From: Aridibaculum aurantiacum
Lineage (GTDB): Bacteria > Bacteroidota > Bacteroidia > Chitinophagales > Chitinophagaceae
DNA length: 64,000 bases
Assembly (NCBI RefSeq): GCF_017355875.1
Contig: NZ_JAFEWC010000001.1
Location: forward strand, 186,001-250,000
Reading direction: 5' to 3'
Shown: positions 17,715-25,347 of the stretch, piece by piece
Position numbering within the stretch: the stretch's first letter is position 1
How the letters are laid out: every line of letters starts with the position of its first letter
Notes under the pieces: model-generated
The model's input: only the letters and a program-made list of their open reading frames with translations
Databases searched by the model: none
What the model was told of the DNA's origin: nothing
Made by a program: the position numbers and the translations under genes

Positions 17715-19091
17715 TTGATGTATATGAAAATGAAACTCTTACTGGCTTCCTGCAGCGTTCTTCTGTCTCTCGCAGGTTTTGCTCAACCTAAAAAAGTAGT
17801 CGCTGATAAAATTGTTGCCCAGGTTGGTGATAAGATTATTCTTCGATCTGATGTGTACAATGCTGTGGCGGATATGAACCGCAGCGGTCAGCCTTTGCCT
17901 CCCAATCCTGAATGCATGCTTGTAGAAGCGCAGCTGATTCAAAAGGCGCTGGTACTGCAGGCTGAAAAAGACTCACTTACTGTAGGTGCCGATGAGCTGG
18001 AAGCAGCGCTTGACAACCAGGTTCGTGGATTTGTTATGCAATATGGTTCTAAAGAGGTTCTGGAAGAAATTGCCGGTAAAACAGTTTACCAATTGAAAGA
18101 AGATTTCCGTGAACCTTTCAGGGAGCGTAAGCTGGCGGACCAGATGCGCCAGAAGATCGTTGAAAATGTAAAGATTACTCCTACTGAAGTAAGAGCTTAT
18201 TTTGAATCTATTCCTAAAGATAGCCTGCCATTTTACGAAAGTGAGTTGGAAGTAAGCGAGATCGTTCTTTATCCTAAGGCCAATCGTGATATAGAAAGCT
18301 ATGTTAGCCGCGAGTTGAACGAATGGAAGCGCCAGGTTGAAACAGGACAAAAGAAATTTGAGCAGCTTGCTAAACTTTATTCTGAAGATCCAGGCAGTAA
18401 AGAAAATGGTGGCCAGTACAGCCTGAACCGTAACGACAAACAATATTGGGATCCTACCTTCTTAGCTGCTGCGTTCAAACTTAAGGAAGGACAGGTATCG
18501 CCAGTTATTAAAACAAAGTTCGGTTTGCACATCTTGCAGATGGTAAGTCGTGCCGGTGACGATGCAATTGTTCGGCATATACTTAGAATACCTCCAGTAA
18601 CCAACGAAGAGATACAGGAAGCCGTTATTAAATTGGATACTGTAAGATCTAAATTGATTGCCGGAACACTTTCGTTTGGTGAAGCAGTGAACAAGTACAG
18701 CGAAGATGAAGGCAGTAAGTACAGCGGTGGTAGAAAGCAGGCAAGAGATGGTTCTACTTATGTAACTATCGATCAGCTTGACAAAGACATGGTGCTTGCC
18801 TTGAAGAATATGAAAGTGAACGAGTATTCGCAGCCATTGCCGTTTTCTGATGAAAGAAATCGTAAAGGTGTAAGAATAATCCACCTTCAGAGCCGTTCGG
18901 AGCCACACCGCGAAAATCTGAAAGATGATTATAGCAAAATAGCTGCACGTGCACTGGATGAAAAGCGCCAGGATGTGCTGGAAAAGTGGTTTCGTAGCCA
19001 CATACCAAATTATTATATAGCCATCGATCGTGAATTTGCTGCATGCGAAGCAGTGAAAGAATGGGTAGATCACGCCGTAGTTACAAAATAA
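17715..19091 (+). CDS. SurA-like periplasmic peptidyl-prolyl isomerase/chaperone
   Basis: A 458-residue secreted protein. The signal peptide is KLLLASCSVLLSLAGFAQ. A SurA N-terminal chaperone domain follows (about 30-160), starting VVADKIVAQVGDKIILRSDV. Two parvulin-type rotamase domains come next: residues about 175-275, with FGLHILQMVSR at the end, and about 280-390, with the DEGSKYSGG loop. A C-terminal helix completes the SurA layout. It should act in the periplasm on outer-membrane protein folding. Translation may start at the third Met (17724, MKMKLLL), which sits better against the hydrophobic core. It is flanked by terminators on both sides and is therefore probably monocistronic. Confidence 0.93.
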   Translation: MMYMKMKLLLASCSVLLSLAGFAQPKKVVADKIVAQVGDKIILRSDVYNAVADMNRSGQPLPPNPECMLVEAQLIQKALVLQAEKDSLTVGADELEAALDNQVRGFVMQYGSKEVLEEIAGKTVYQLKEDFREPFRERKLADQMRQKIVENVKITPTEVRAYFESIPKDSLPFYESELEVSEIVLYPKANRDIESYVSRELNEWKRQVETGQKKFEQLAKLYSEDPGSKENGGQYSLNRNDKQYWDPTFLAAAFKLKEGQVSPVIKTKFGLHILQMVSRAGDDAIVRHILRIPPVTNEEIQEAVIKLDTVRSKLIAGTLSFGEAVNKYSEDEGSKYSGGRKQARDGSTYVTIDQLDKDMVLALKNMKVNEYSQPLPFSDERNRKGVRIIHLQSRSEPHRENLKDDYSKIAARALDEKRQDVLEKWFRSHIPNYYIAIDREFAACEAVKEWVDHAVVTK

Positions 19092-19111
19092 AATATTGAT
19101 ACAGGTAATGG

Positions 19112-19143
19112 ACCCGCACTATTAGATGGTGCGGGTTTTTTTT
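19112..19143 (+). terminator. Intrinsic terminator after the SurA-like gene
   Basis: ACCCGCAC-TATTAGATG-GTGCGGGT with a T8 tail. Confidence 0.88.
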
Positions 19144-19181
19144 AAAAAAAAACTTCATAATTATTAACATTGATAATTGCA

Positions 19182-19195
19182 TGTATGTACATATA
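19182..19195. promoter_or_regulatory. Candidate MarR operator at its own promoter
   Basis: TATGTACATA at 19184-19193 is a perfect 10-bp palindrome within TGTATGTACATATA. It overlaps the -7 box TATATTTG (19192-19199) of the marR promoter. A sister palindrome precedes the pirin gene. Confidence 0.55.
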
Positions 19196-19199
19196 TTTG
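19192..19199 (+). promoter_or_regulatory. -7 box of the marR promoter
   Basis: TATATTTG matches TAnnTTTG exactly and lies only four bases before the GTG start at 19204. Confidence 0.5.
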
Positions 19200-19203
19200 T
19201 GTT

Positions 19204-19656
19204 GTGAAACTGGAAGAAGCCATAAAATCAACTAATTTCTCTTCTCAAAAGCAGAAGGCGGGTTTGAATATTCTTTATACAGCTTGGTGGTTAAAAAACC
19301 TGTTAAGCAAAGAATTGAAAGCCTTTGCCCTAACGCATGAGCAGTACAACGTGCTGCGGATTTTGAAGGGTAAGCACCCGGAGAAAATGTGTATTCGTGA
19401 TATCGGGGGAAGAATGATCGAACCTAATTCCAATGTTCCCAGGATCATTGACAGGCTAGAAATCAAGAAGTTGGTAAAGCGTTCTACTTCTGCAGTAGAT
19501 AAGCGCGAAACGGTAATAACACTTACGGATGCTGGCATAAATATTTTGGCTTTGGCTACTCAACGAATTGATGCCATACTTGAAAATTCTGTTGATATAC
19601 CTGAAGCGGATGCGAACCAATTAAACCAGTTGCTGGACAATTTTAGAAAAACATAA
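19204..19656 (+). CDS. MarR family transcriptional regulator
   Basis: A winged-helix regulator of about 150 residues. The core reads LTHEQYNVLRILKG, then the recognition region IRDIGGRMIEPNSNVPRIIDRLEIKKLVKR and the wing with D-K-R (SAVDKRETVITLTDAG). These are the normal MarR landmarks. The frame is open from ATG 19177, but that codon lies inside the palindrome and upstream of the -7 box. GTG 19204 gives MKLEEAIKSTNF, the usual opening for Bacteroidota homologues, and is preferred. MarR proteins typically repress their own and adjacent promoters until a phenolic or oxidising ligand binds. The downstream pirin, YceI and flavin reductase genes fit a redox or quinone response. A paralogue lies at 45132. 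Confidence 0.92.
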   Translation: MKLEEAIKSTNFSSQKQKAGLNILYTAWWLKNLLSKELKAFALTHEQYNVLRILKGKHPEKMCIRDIGGRMIEPNSNVPRIIDRLEIKKLVKRSTSAVDKRETVITLTDAGINILALATQRIDAILENSVDIPEADANQLNQLLDNFRKT

Positions 19657-19677
19657 TAATTTTTTTTGAACTAATGG

Positions 19678-19689
19678 ATGTATATACAT
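19678..19689. promoter_or_regulatory. Candidate MarR operator before the pirin gene
   Basis: ATGTATATACAT is a perfect 12-bp palindrome 16 bp before the pirin ATG. It shares ATGTAT/TACAT with the site in front of marR. Confidence 0.55.
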
Positions 19690-19705
19690 TTAAATAAACA
19701 AGATT

Positions 19706-20419
19706 ATGAAAACGATCTATCATGCAGCCGACCGTAGAGGTCATGTGAATTTTGGGTGGCTAGACAGTCATCACTCATTCAGCTTCGGGCAGTACTACGA
19801 GCCGGAGAAGATGAATTTTGGTGTGCTACGCGTGCTGAATGATGACATCATAGAAGGCGGAACAGGCTTTGGAACCCATCCGCATGATAATATGGAGATT
19901 GTTTCTATACCTATATATGGTGCTCTACAGCACCAGGATAGCACCGGCACTAATGCAGTCATCAACCAGAATGATGTGCAGATTATGAGCGCTGGTAGCG
20001 GCATCAAACATTCTGAGTACAATCACTTCAAAGACAAGGAGACCAACTTTCTACAAATTTGGGTCATTCCAAAAAAACGAAATATCCAACCGCGATACGA
20101 TCAGAAAACTTTTGATCCTGCGAACAGGGAGAATAAACTTCAAACTGTAGTGGCGCCCGACGATGAAAGTGCAGCGTGGATAAACCAGGATGCATGGTTT
20201 AGCCTGGGCAATTTTACCAGCGGACACCAGGCAGATTATACCATAAAGAAAGAAGGTAATGGTGTCTACGCTTTTGTCATTGAAGGCAATGTAACCATCA
20301 ATGGGCAGTCACTCTATAAAAGGGATGCTTTAGGCATCTGGGATACAGATAAACTAAACATTGAAGCAGCTACAAATGCCGAGATCCTCCTGATAGATGT
20401 TCCAATGCAACTCATTTAA
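19706..20419 (+). CDS. Pirin family protein (YhaK/quercetinase-like bicupin)
   Basis: A 237-residue cupin of the pirin group. The N-terminal domain carries the metal site in GFGTHPHDNMEIVSIPIYG (His, His, Glu) and GSGIKHSEYNH. The second cupin is shorter. Members bind Fe/Ni, and some act as quercetin 2,3-dioxygenases. The physiological role is often in redox or stress sensing. It starts 49 bp after the marR stop, with its own palindrome in between, and is followed 29 bp later by yceI, so marR-pirin-yceI is probably one regulon. Confidence 0.93.
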   Translation: MKTIYHAADRRGHVNFGWLDSHHSFSFGQYYEPEKMNFGVLRVLNDDIIEGGTGFGTHPHDNMEIVSIPIYGALQHQDSTGTNAVINQNDVQIMSAGSGIKHSEYNHFKDKETNFLQIWVIPKKRNIQPRYDQKTFDPANRENKLQTVVAPDDESAAWINQDAWFSLGNFTSGHQADYTIKKEGNGVYAFVIEGNVTINGQSLYKRDALGIWDTDKLNIEAATNAEILLIDVPMQLI

Positions 20420-20448
20420 ATATTCATTTCAATAATAATCTACAACAC

Positions 20449-20973
20449 ATGGCAACTTACAAAATTGACGCAGACCATTCAGACATCAGCTTTAAGGTAA
20501 AGCACCTTATGATTGCAACCGCAACAGGTATTTTCAAAAAATTTGATGCATCATTAGAAGTGGATGAAGAAAACCTGGAAAATGCTAAGGTTTATTTTGA
20601 AGCAGATGTAACCAGCATTGACACTAAAAACGAACAGCGTGATGCGCACTTGAAAAGTGATGACTTCTTCAATGCTGAGCAGTTTCCAAAATTAACCTTC
20701 ACGTCTACTAAGATTGAAAGATCTGGAGACAATGAATTCAAAATGACTGGTGACCTGACAGTGCGGGATATCACTAAACCTGTAGTGCTAAATGTAGAGT
20801 ACAATGGTAAAGTAACTGATCCATGGGGTATGGAAAGAATGGGTTTTGAAGTAAACGGTAAGATCAACCGTAAAGAATATGGGTTGAAATGGAGTGCAGT
20901 AACTGAAGCTGGCGGCCTGGTGGTAGCCGACGACGTGAAGCTGCAACTGAATGTAGAAATGGTAAAGCAGTAA
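20449..20973 (+). CDS. YceI family protein (lipocalin-like), no signal peptide
   Basis: A 174-residue YceI domain, an eight-stranded barrel that binds polyprenyl or amphiphilic ligands. Visible landmarks are TYKIDADHSDISFKVKHLMIATATG, EADVTSIDTKNEQRDAHL, FPKLTFTSTKIE and DLTVRDITKPVVL. E. coli YceI is periplasmic, but this one begins directly with the domain and should be cytosolic. It lies in the MarR/pirin cluster. The same association of YceI with MarR and pirin is common in Bacteroidota, which suggests a role in handling lipophilic or quinone compounds. Confidence 0.93.
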   Translation: MATYKIDADHSDISFKVKHLMIATATGIFKKFDASLEVDEENLENAKVYFEADVTSIDTKNEQRDAHLKSDDFFNAEQFPKLTFTSTKIERSGDNEFKMTGDLTVRDITKPVVLNVEYNGKVTDPWGMERMGFEVNGKINRKEYGLKWSAVTEAGGLVVADDVKLQLNVEMVKQ

Positions 20974-21061
20974 CAGGTTAATCCTGCAACTGTCTTTTTA
21001 AAATATTGTATGCAAGCAATCATGCTCGTTTTGCCGGGTTGAATAGGATTAGTTAAGGTGG

Positions 21062-21301
21062 TTAATCATTGGGATACTCCACATGAACCCAAACTTCTCC
21101 TTCTTTGGCAACAACGACAACTGTAAATGTGGGTGGAGGTAGATCTTCACCCACATGCAGTTTTACAATCTTTCCAATTCAATCAGAAGTGGTGACGGAA
21201 ACTGTAGCTGGTGTACAATTTTCAAGCAGTTGAACAAGTCGGATTTATTTTTGTTCTATCCGCACATATAGATGAAGTGCATTATCCTAAGTGCCATTCA
21301 T
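21062..21301 (-). pseudogene. Decayed small ORF with three in-frame stops
   Basis: On the minus strand a single frame runs 79 codons from ATG 21301 to TAA 21062 with no frameshift. It is interrupted by TAG (codon 5), TAA (codon 19) and TGA (codon 41). The residues between read like a real protein: ALHLYVRIEQK, IRLVQLLENCTPATVSVTTS, IGKIVKLHVGEDLPPP, then a hydrophobic strand and EGEVWVHVEYPND. No known family is recognised. It occupies nearly the whole 363-bp gap between yceI and the FMN reductase gene, antisense to both. The rest of the gap shows nothing. Confidence 0.6.
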
Positions 21302-21336
21302 TTTATAAATAGAACTTTGACGTAGAAATAAAAAAG

Positions 21337-21897
21337 ATGAACATAGCAATCGTATCAGGAAGTCCACGACAGGAGAGTATGACATATAGGTTAGCTCTTT
21401 ACTTGCAGAACCACCTTCGCCAGACTACAGCACATAACGTGAACATCATAGATGTTCGGCAGTACAGCCTGATGCCAATGCAGGAAGAAGTCTATACTTC
21501 CGTCTCTGCTACGCCTGATTTATACCGTCCGCTGGCCGAGCGTATGTTTGCCGCCGATGCATTCATCATCGTTTCTCCTGAATACAATGGCAGCTATACT
21601 GCTGCTATGAAAAACCTGTTTGACCATTTTCCAAAACAGAACCATAAACCTTTTGGTATAGTAACAGCTTCACCGGGTGGATTAGGTGGCATACGCGCTG
21701 CCATGCAGTTGCAACTATTCATCTGTGCTCTTTTTGGCATTCCAAGCCCGTACATGCTGGTGACGCCGCAGGTTGATAAAAAGTTTTCTACTGACGGCGT
21801 TTTACTAGATGCTTCTTTTCAAAAGGCAATTGACACTTTTATAAAAGAATTCTTGTGGCTAGCAGAGCGCCTGGCGCCAGGAGTGGAAAATGCTTAA
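21337..21897 (+). CDS. NAD(P)H-dependent FMN reductase / oxidoreductase
   Basis: A 186-residue flavodoxin-fold protein of the NADPH-dependent FMN reductase family (SsuE/ArsH/ChrR-like). The FMN phosphate loop is GSPRQESMTYRLA at the N-terminus. SPEYNGSYTAAMKNLFDHF is the signature active-site and dimer segment, and ASPGGLGGIRAAMQLQ is the third flavin contact. Such enzymes reduce quinones, FMN or metals. It lies downstream of the MarR/pirin/YceI genes, but a 363-bp gap containing a decayed ORF separates them, so shared regulation is inferred only. Confidence 0.92.
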   Translation: MNIAIVSGSPRQESMTYRLALYLQNHLRQTTAHNVNIIDVRQYSLMPMQEEVYTSVSATPDLYRPLAERMFAADAFIIVSPEYNGSYTAAMKNLFDHFPKQNHKPFGIVTASPGGLGGIRAAMQLQLFICALFGIPSPYMLVTPQVDKKFSTDGVLLDASFQKAIDTFIKEFLWLAERLAPGVENA

Positions 21898-22012
21898 ACT
21901 AACACACGCCTGGTGTTACCTTGCATTAAGCTGGTAACGCAGGAAAATCACAAAATGCGTTTCCGCAAATTTCTCTTTCTTACCTTCGCACCTCCTTTTT
22001 TATACCTCCTAC

Positions 22013-23860
22013 ATGAGCGATGAAATAAAACATGAGTGCGGCCTTGCATTCATTCGTTTAAGAAAGCCTTTCTCTTATTACCTGCAACAATATGGGTCAG
22101 TATTGTATGGCCTGAATAAGCTGTACCTGCTGATGGAAAAGCAGCACAACCGTGGCCAGGATGGCGCCGGTATGGCTGCAGTAAAACTGAACGTAGAGCC
22201 TGGTTACCCGTTCATTCACCGGTTGCGCAGCAGTGCGCCCCAGGCTATTGCCGATCTTTTTTCTACCATTGGTAAAGAAGTGAGCGAGCTAGAGAAATAC
22301 CAGCCGGAGATAAAGAAACATCCTGGTTTAATGAAAGGGCACCTGCCGTTCCTGGGCGAATTGCTTTTAGGACACCTTCGCTATGGCACACAAGGCAGGA
22401 ACGATGTAGAGTTTTGCCATCCTTTCATAAAACGTAATACTATACCTGCGCAAAACTTGGCGCTTGCGGGCAATTTCAACCTGGTGAATACTGACGAGCT
22501 GTTTTCATTCATCGGGATGGAACCAGGCGTTTTTCAAAAGCAGAGTGACCTGGCTGCTATGATGGAGGTTATTCATCATTTCTTAGTAAAAGAAGATGAG
22601 GCAGACCAGCAAGACCTGGACCTGGCAAATGTTCTGAGGCAGGCAGCATCTAAATTTGATGGAGGATATACCATTGGTGGCTTAATAGGCAGCGGCGACA
22701 GCTTTGTTCTTCGTGATGCACATGGTATTCGCCCGGGCTATTATTATATAAATGATGAAGTGATAGTAGCTGCCAGCGAAAGAGCTGCTATTCGTACCAC
22801 TTTCAATGTAGGTGAGAACGAGGTGCATGAACTGATGCCGGGAAATGCATTGATGGTAAAAGCCGACGGCAGTTATTCAATAGAACAGATACTGGATAAG
22901 GTGGAGCGGAAAGCGTGCAGTTTTGAGCGGATCTATTTTAGCCGTGGCAGCGATGAAAAGATCTACCGTGAAAGGATTGCACTTGGTTATCACCTGAGTA
23001 AGCCAGTGCTGGAGAATATTAATTACGACCTGAAGAACACCATTTTTTCTTATATACCCAACACCGCAGAAGTCGCCTACATAGGCCTTTGCAAAGGGAT
23101 GGAAGCTTACCTGAACCAGATAAAGGTGCAGCGAATATTGAGCTGGGGAAGCGACATCACGGATGAGAAGCTGAGCGAAATGGTGAACAGGAAGATTAGG
23201 CAGGAAAAGATTGCGATAAAGGATGTGAAGCTTCGCACCTTCATTACCGAAGACACCAGCAGAAACGAGATGGTACAGCACGTGTACGATATTACTTATG
23301 GTACGGTGCGGAAAGGTGAAGATACCCTGGTGGTAATAGATGATTCAATTGTAAGGGGAACAACGCTAAAGGAAAGTATTGTAAGAATGCTATCAAGGCT
23401 GTACCCTAAGAAGATCATCATTGTTTCTTCGGCGCCACAGATACGCTACCCCGATTGCTATGGTATTGACATGAGCAAGTTGGGTGATTTCATTGCCTTT
23501 AGAGCAGCTATCGCTCTTATAAAAGAGAGGGGAATGGAAACACTGCTTGACGAGCTTTATGAAAAGTGTATGTCGCTTAACCAGGCGGATGAACTGCATA
23601 CAGAGAATATAGTGAGGCAGGTATACAAACCATTTACTACCGAAGAGATCTCTAATAAGATCGCTCAACTGATTACCCCTGCGGATATTGATTTTCCTGT
23701 TGAAGTCATTTACCAAACCATTGAAGACCTGCATGACAGCTGTCCTACCAATACCGGCGACTGGTATTTTACAGGTAATTATCCTACCCCGGGTGGAAAC
23801 CGAGTAGTGAATAAAGCTTTCATCAACTATATGGAAGGAAAGAACCAGAGAGGCTATTAA
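22013..23860 (+). CDS. purF: Amidophosphoribosyltransferase (glutamine PRPP amidotransferase)
   Basis: First enzyme of purine synthesis: PRPP plus glutamine gives phosphoribosylamine. The N-terminal class-II glutaminase has its catalytic Cys at position 9 (MSDEIKHE-CGLAF), implying a short propeptide that is cleaved. QHNRGQDGAGM and LGHLRYGTQG are canonical. The phosphoribosyltransferase domain has the PRPP loop VVIDDSIVRGTTLKES and the purine-site RYPDCYGIDMS. At 615 residues it is about 100 longer than E. coli PurF, with the extra sequence at the C-terminus (about 520-615). That is a form seen in Bacteroidota, where a second shorter PurF may also exist elsewhere. Confidence 0.92.
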   Translation: MSDEIKHECGLAFIRLRKPFSYYLQQYGSVLYGLNKLYLLMEKQHNRGQDGAGMAAVKLNVEPGYPFIHRLRSSAPQAIADLFSTIGKEVSELEKYQPEIKKHPGLMKGHLPFLGELLLGHLRYGTQGRNDVEFCHPFIKRNTIPAQNLALAGNFNLVNTDELFSFIGMEPGVFQKQSDLAAMMEVIHHFLVKEDEADQQDLDLANVLRQAASKFDGGYTIGGLIGSGDSFVLRDAHGIRPGYYYINDEVIVAASERAAIRTTFNVGENEVHELMPGNALMVKADGSYSIEQILDKVERKACSFERIYFSRGSDEKIYRERIALGYHLSKPVLENINYDLKNTIFSYIPNTAEVAYIGLCKGMEAYLNQIKVQRILSWGSDITDEKLSEMVNRKIRQEKIAIKDVKLRTFITEDTSRNEMVQHVYDITYGTVRKGEDTLVVIDDSIVRGTTLKESIVRMLSRLYPKKIIIVSSAPQIRYPDCYGIDMSKLGDFIAFRAAIALIKERGMETLLDELYEKCMSLNQADELHTENIVRQVYKPFTTEEISNKIAQLITPADIDFPVEVIYQTIEDLHDSCPTNTGDWYFTGNYPTPGGNRVVNKAFINYMEGKNQRGY

Positions 23861-23878
23861 TCAAAATTTCTTCAAAGC

Positions 23879-23909
23879 GGGGTGATGCATTAATTTCACC
23901 CCTCTTTTT
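23879..23909 (+). terminator. Intrinsic terminator after purF
   Basis: GGGGTGA-TGCATTAATT-TCACCCC followed by TCTTTTTG. Confidence 0.75.
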
Positions 23910-23964
23910 GTTAGACCGTTAGTTTCAACCATACTCCCTGAAAAAACTTCTGAAACTAACATAT

Positions 23965-24456
23965 ATGAAGAAACTGTTGCTCATACGCCATGCTAAAAGT
24001 AGCTGGGATTTTTACAACGAAGATTTTGACAGGCCACTAAACGACCGCGGGCATAAGAACGCACCGGAGATGGCTAAAAGGCTATTGAAGCAGGATATAA
24101 AAATCGATGCCTTTGTTAGCAGCCCTGCTGTAAGGGCTCTTTCCACTGCAGAATATTTTGCAAAAGCCTATGATGTTAAGTCAAAGCATATCATAACCAT
24201 TCCTTCGCTCTATCATGCTGCGCCAGAGATTTTCTATTCAGTAATAGAAGAGCTGGATGATGAGCTGAAAACAGTTGCCATATTCTCTCATAACCCTGGG
24301 ATAACAGAATTTGCCAACGAGCAAACCAACACCCGCATAGACAACCTGCCCACATGCGGCATATTTGCCATCAAAGCTGATATTAAGCATTGGACAGAGT
24401 TTCGGAACGGAGATAAAGATCTATGGTTTTTCGACTACCCTAAGTCCGGCAACTGA
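23965..24456 (+). CDS. SixA-like histidine phosphatase
   Basis: A 163-residue single-domain histidine phosphatase. The catalytic LLIRHAKSSW (RHG/RHA motif) is at the N-terminus. NDRGHKNAPEMAKRL and FVSSPAVRALSTAEYFA follow, and the second catalytic His is in IFSHNPGITEFAN. The size and RHAKS form match SixA, which removes phosphate from histidine phosphotransfer proteins, although Bacteroidota members are not characterised in detail. The last 36 bp overlap the convergent transporter gene tail to tail. Confidence 0.9.
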   Translation: MKKLLLIRHAKSSWDFYNEDFDRPLNDRGHKNAPEMAKRLLKQDIKIDAFVSSPAVRALSTAEYFAKAYDVKSKHIITIPSLYHAAPEIFYSVIEELDDELKTVAIFSHNPGITEFANEQTNTRIDNLPTCGIFAIKADIKHWTEFRNGDKDLWFFDYPKSGN

Positions 24457-25347
24457 CCGGTTTGCATTTCGCTTATAATTTACCAGGAACACGCCAGTAA
24501 AGATGAGCATGCCTGCTATCCCTTTTTGTATGGTAAAATCTTCTCCTAGAAAAACCATAGCAATAACTGCGGCGAAAAATGGTTGGGTGTAAATGTAGTT
24601 TCCTGTGACGGCGGCGCCTAAATGCTGCAATGCATATATGCTAAACAGGTAGGCAAGGAAAGTAGCACCAATGATGACAAACGCTAATGAAAACCAGCCG
24701 ATAGGCGGAATGGCTGCCCAGTCTACTGCTACAAATTGGTTCCACCCGATGGGCAAAATGAAGAACATACCAATAGTGAAAACCCAGCGCAGCACATGTA
24801 TTGGTGAATACGCTGCCATCAATGGGCGAACCAGCACCATATAAAAAGCATAAGAGATAGCATTCATCATGATGAGCAAATCGCCTAACACAGGATCGGT
24901 GGCGGTTTTCATTTCCTGCCGCATAAGAATAAGAAAGGCAGCACCGGATATTCCCAACAACATTCCAGCAACTGTCTTTTTACCAAGCCGTTCTTTTAGT
25001 AGCCATGCTGCTATAAGGGTTATAAAAATAGGAGAGGCCAGCATCAAGAGTGAAGCATGAATAGAAGAAGTGAGTGAAATGCCTTTTACAAAGAGAACCT
25101 GGTTGATAGCTACACCTGCCAGTGCGCAAATAATAAACCTTCCCCAGTCTTTTCGGTTGATAGCTGCATTGGATGGTTTAAGCGCAAATAGTATCCAAAA
25201 CAAAATGACCGTTACGCCCACCCGTGCCACATTGAGTCCAAATGGCGCAATGTACTGTGGTGTAATGATCTTTATAAAAGAAAAACTTGCGGCAAAAATA
25301 ATGTTGGCTGCCAGCGCTGCTAAATGTGCATTTCTCGTCTTACTCAC
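24421..25347 (-). CDS. DMT superfamily transporter (EamA domains)
   Basis: A 308-residue inner-membrane protein with ten predicted transmembrane helices in two EamA repeats (about 10-140 and 155-295). The repeat features are SFSFIKIITPQYIAPF in the first half and GAAVTGNYIYTQPFFAAVIAMVFLGE in the second. Family members export amino acids or small metabolites, and the substrate is not predictable. The start overlaps the upstream glycosyltransferase stop by four bases (ATGA), so the two genes form a coupled operon. The 3' end overlaps the SixA-like gene by 36 bp. Confidence 0.9.
   Translation of the reverse strand: MSKTRNAHLAALAANIIFAASFSFIKIITPQYIAPFGLNVARVGVTVILFWILFALKPSNAAINRKDWGRFIICALAGVAINQVLFVKGISLTSSIHASLLMLASPIFITLIAAWLLKERLGKKTVAGMLLGISGAAFLILMRQEMKTATDPVLGDLLIMMNAISYAFYMVLVRPLMAAYSPIHVLRWVFTIGMFFILPIGWNQFVAVDWAAIPPIGWFSLAFVIIGATFLAYLFSIYALQHLGAAVTGNYIYTQPFFAAVIAMVFLGEDFTIQKGIAGMLIFTGVFLVNYKRNANRSVAGLRVVEKP

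Noticed and set aside
21897-22012. GTTACC...GGTAAC inverted repeat before purF as a terminator
   Set aside because: Only six base pairs with a 12-base loop and no T run.
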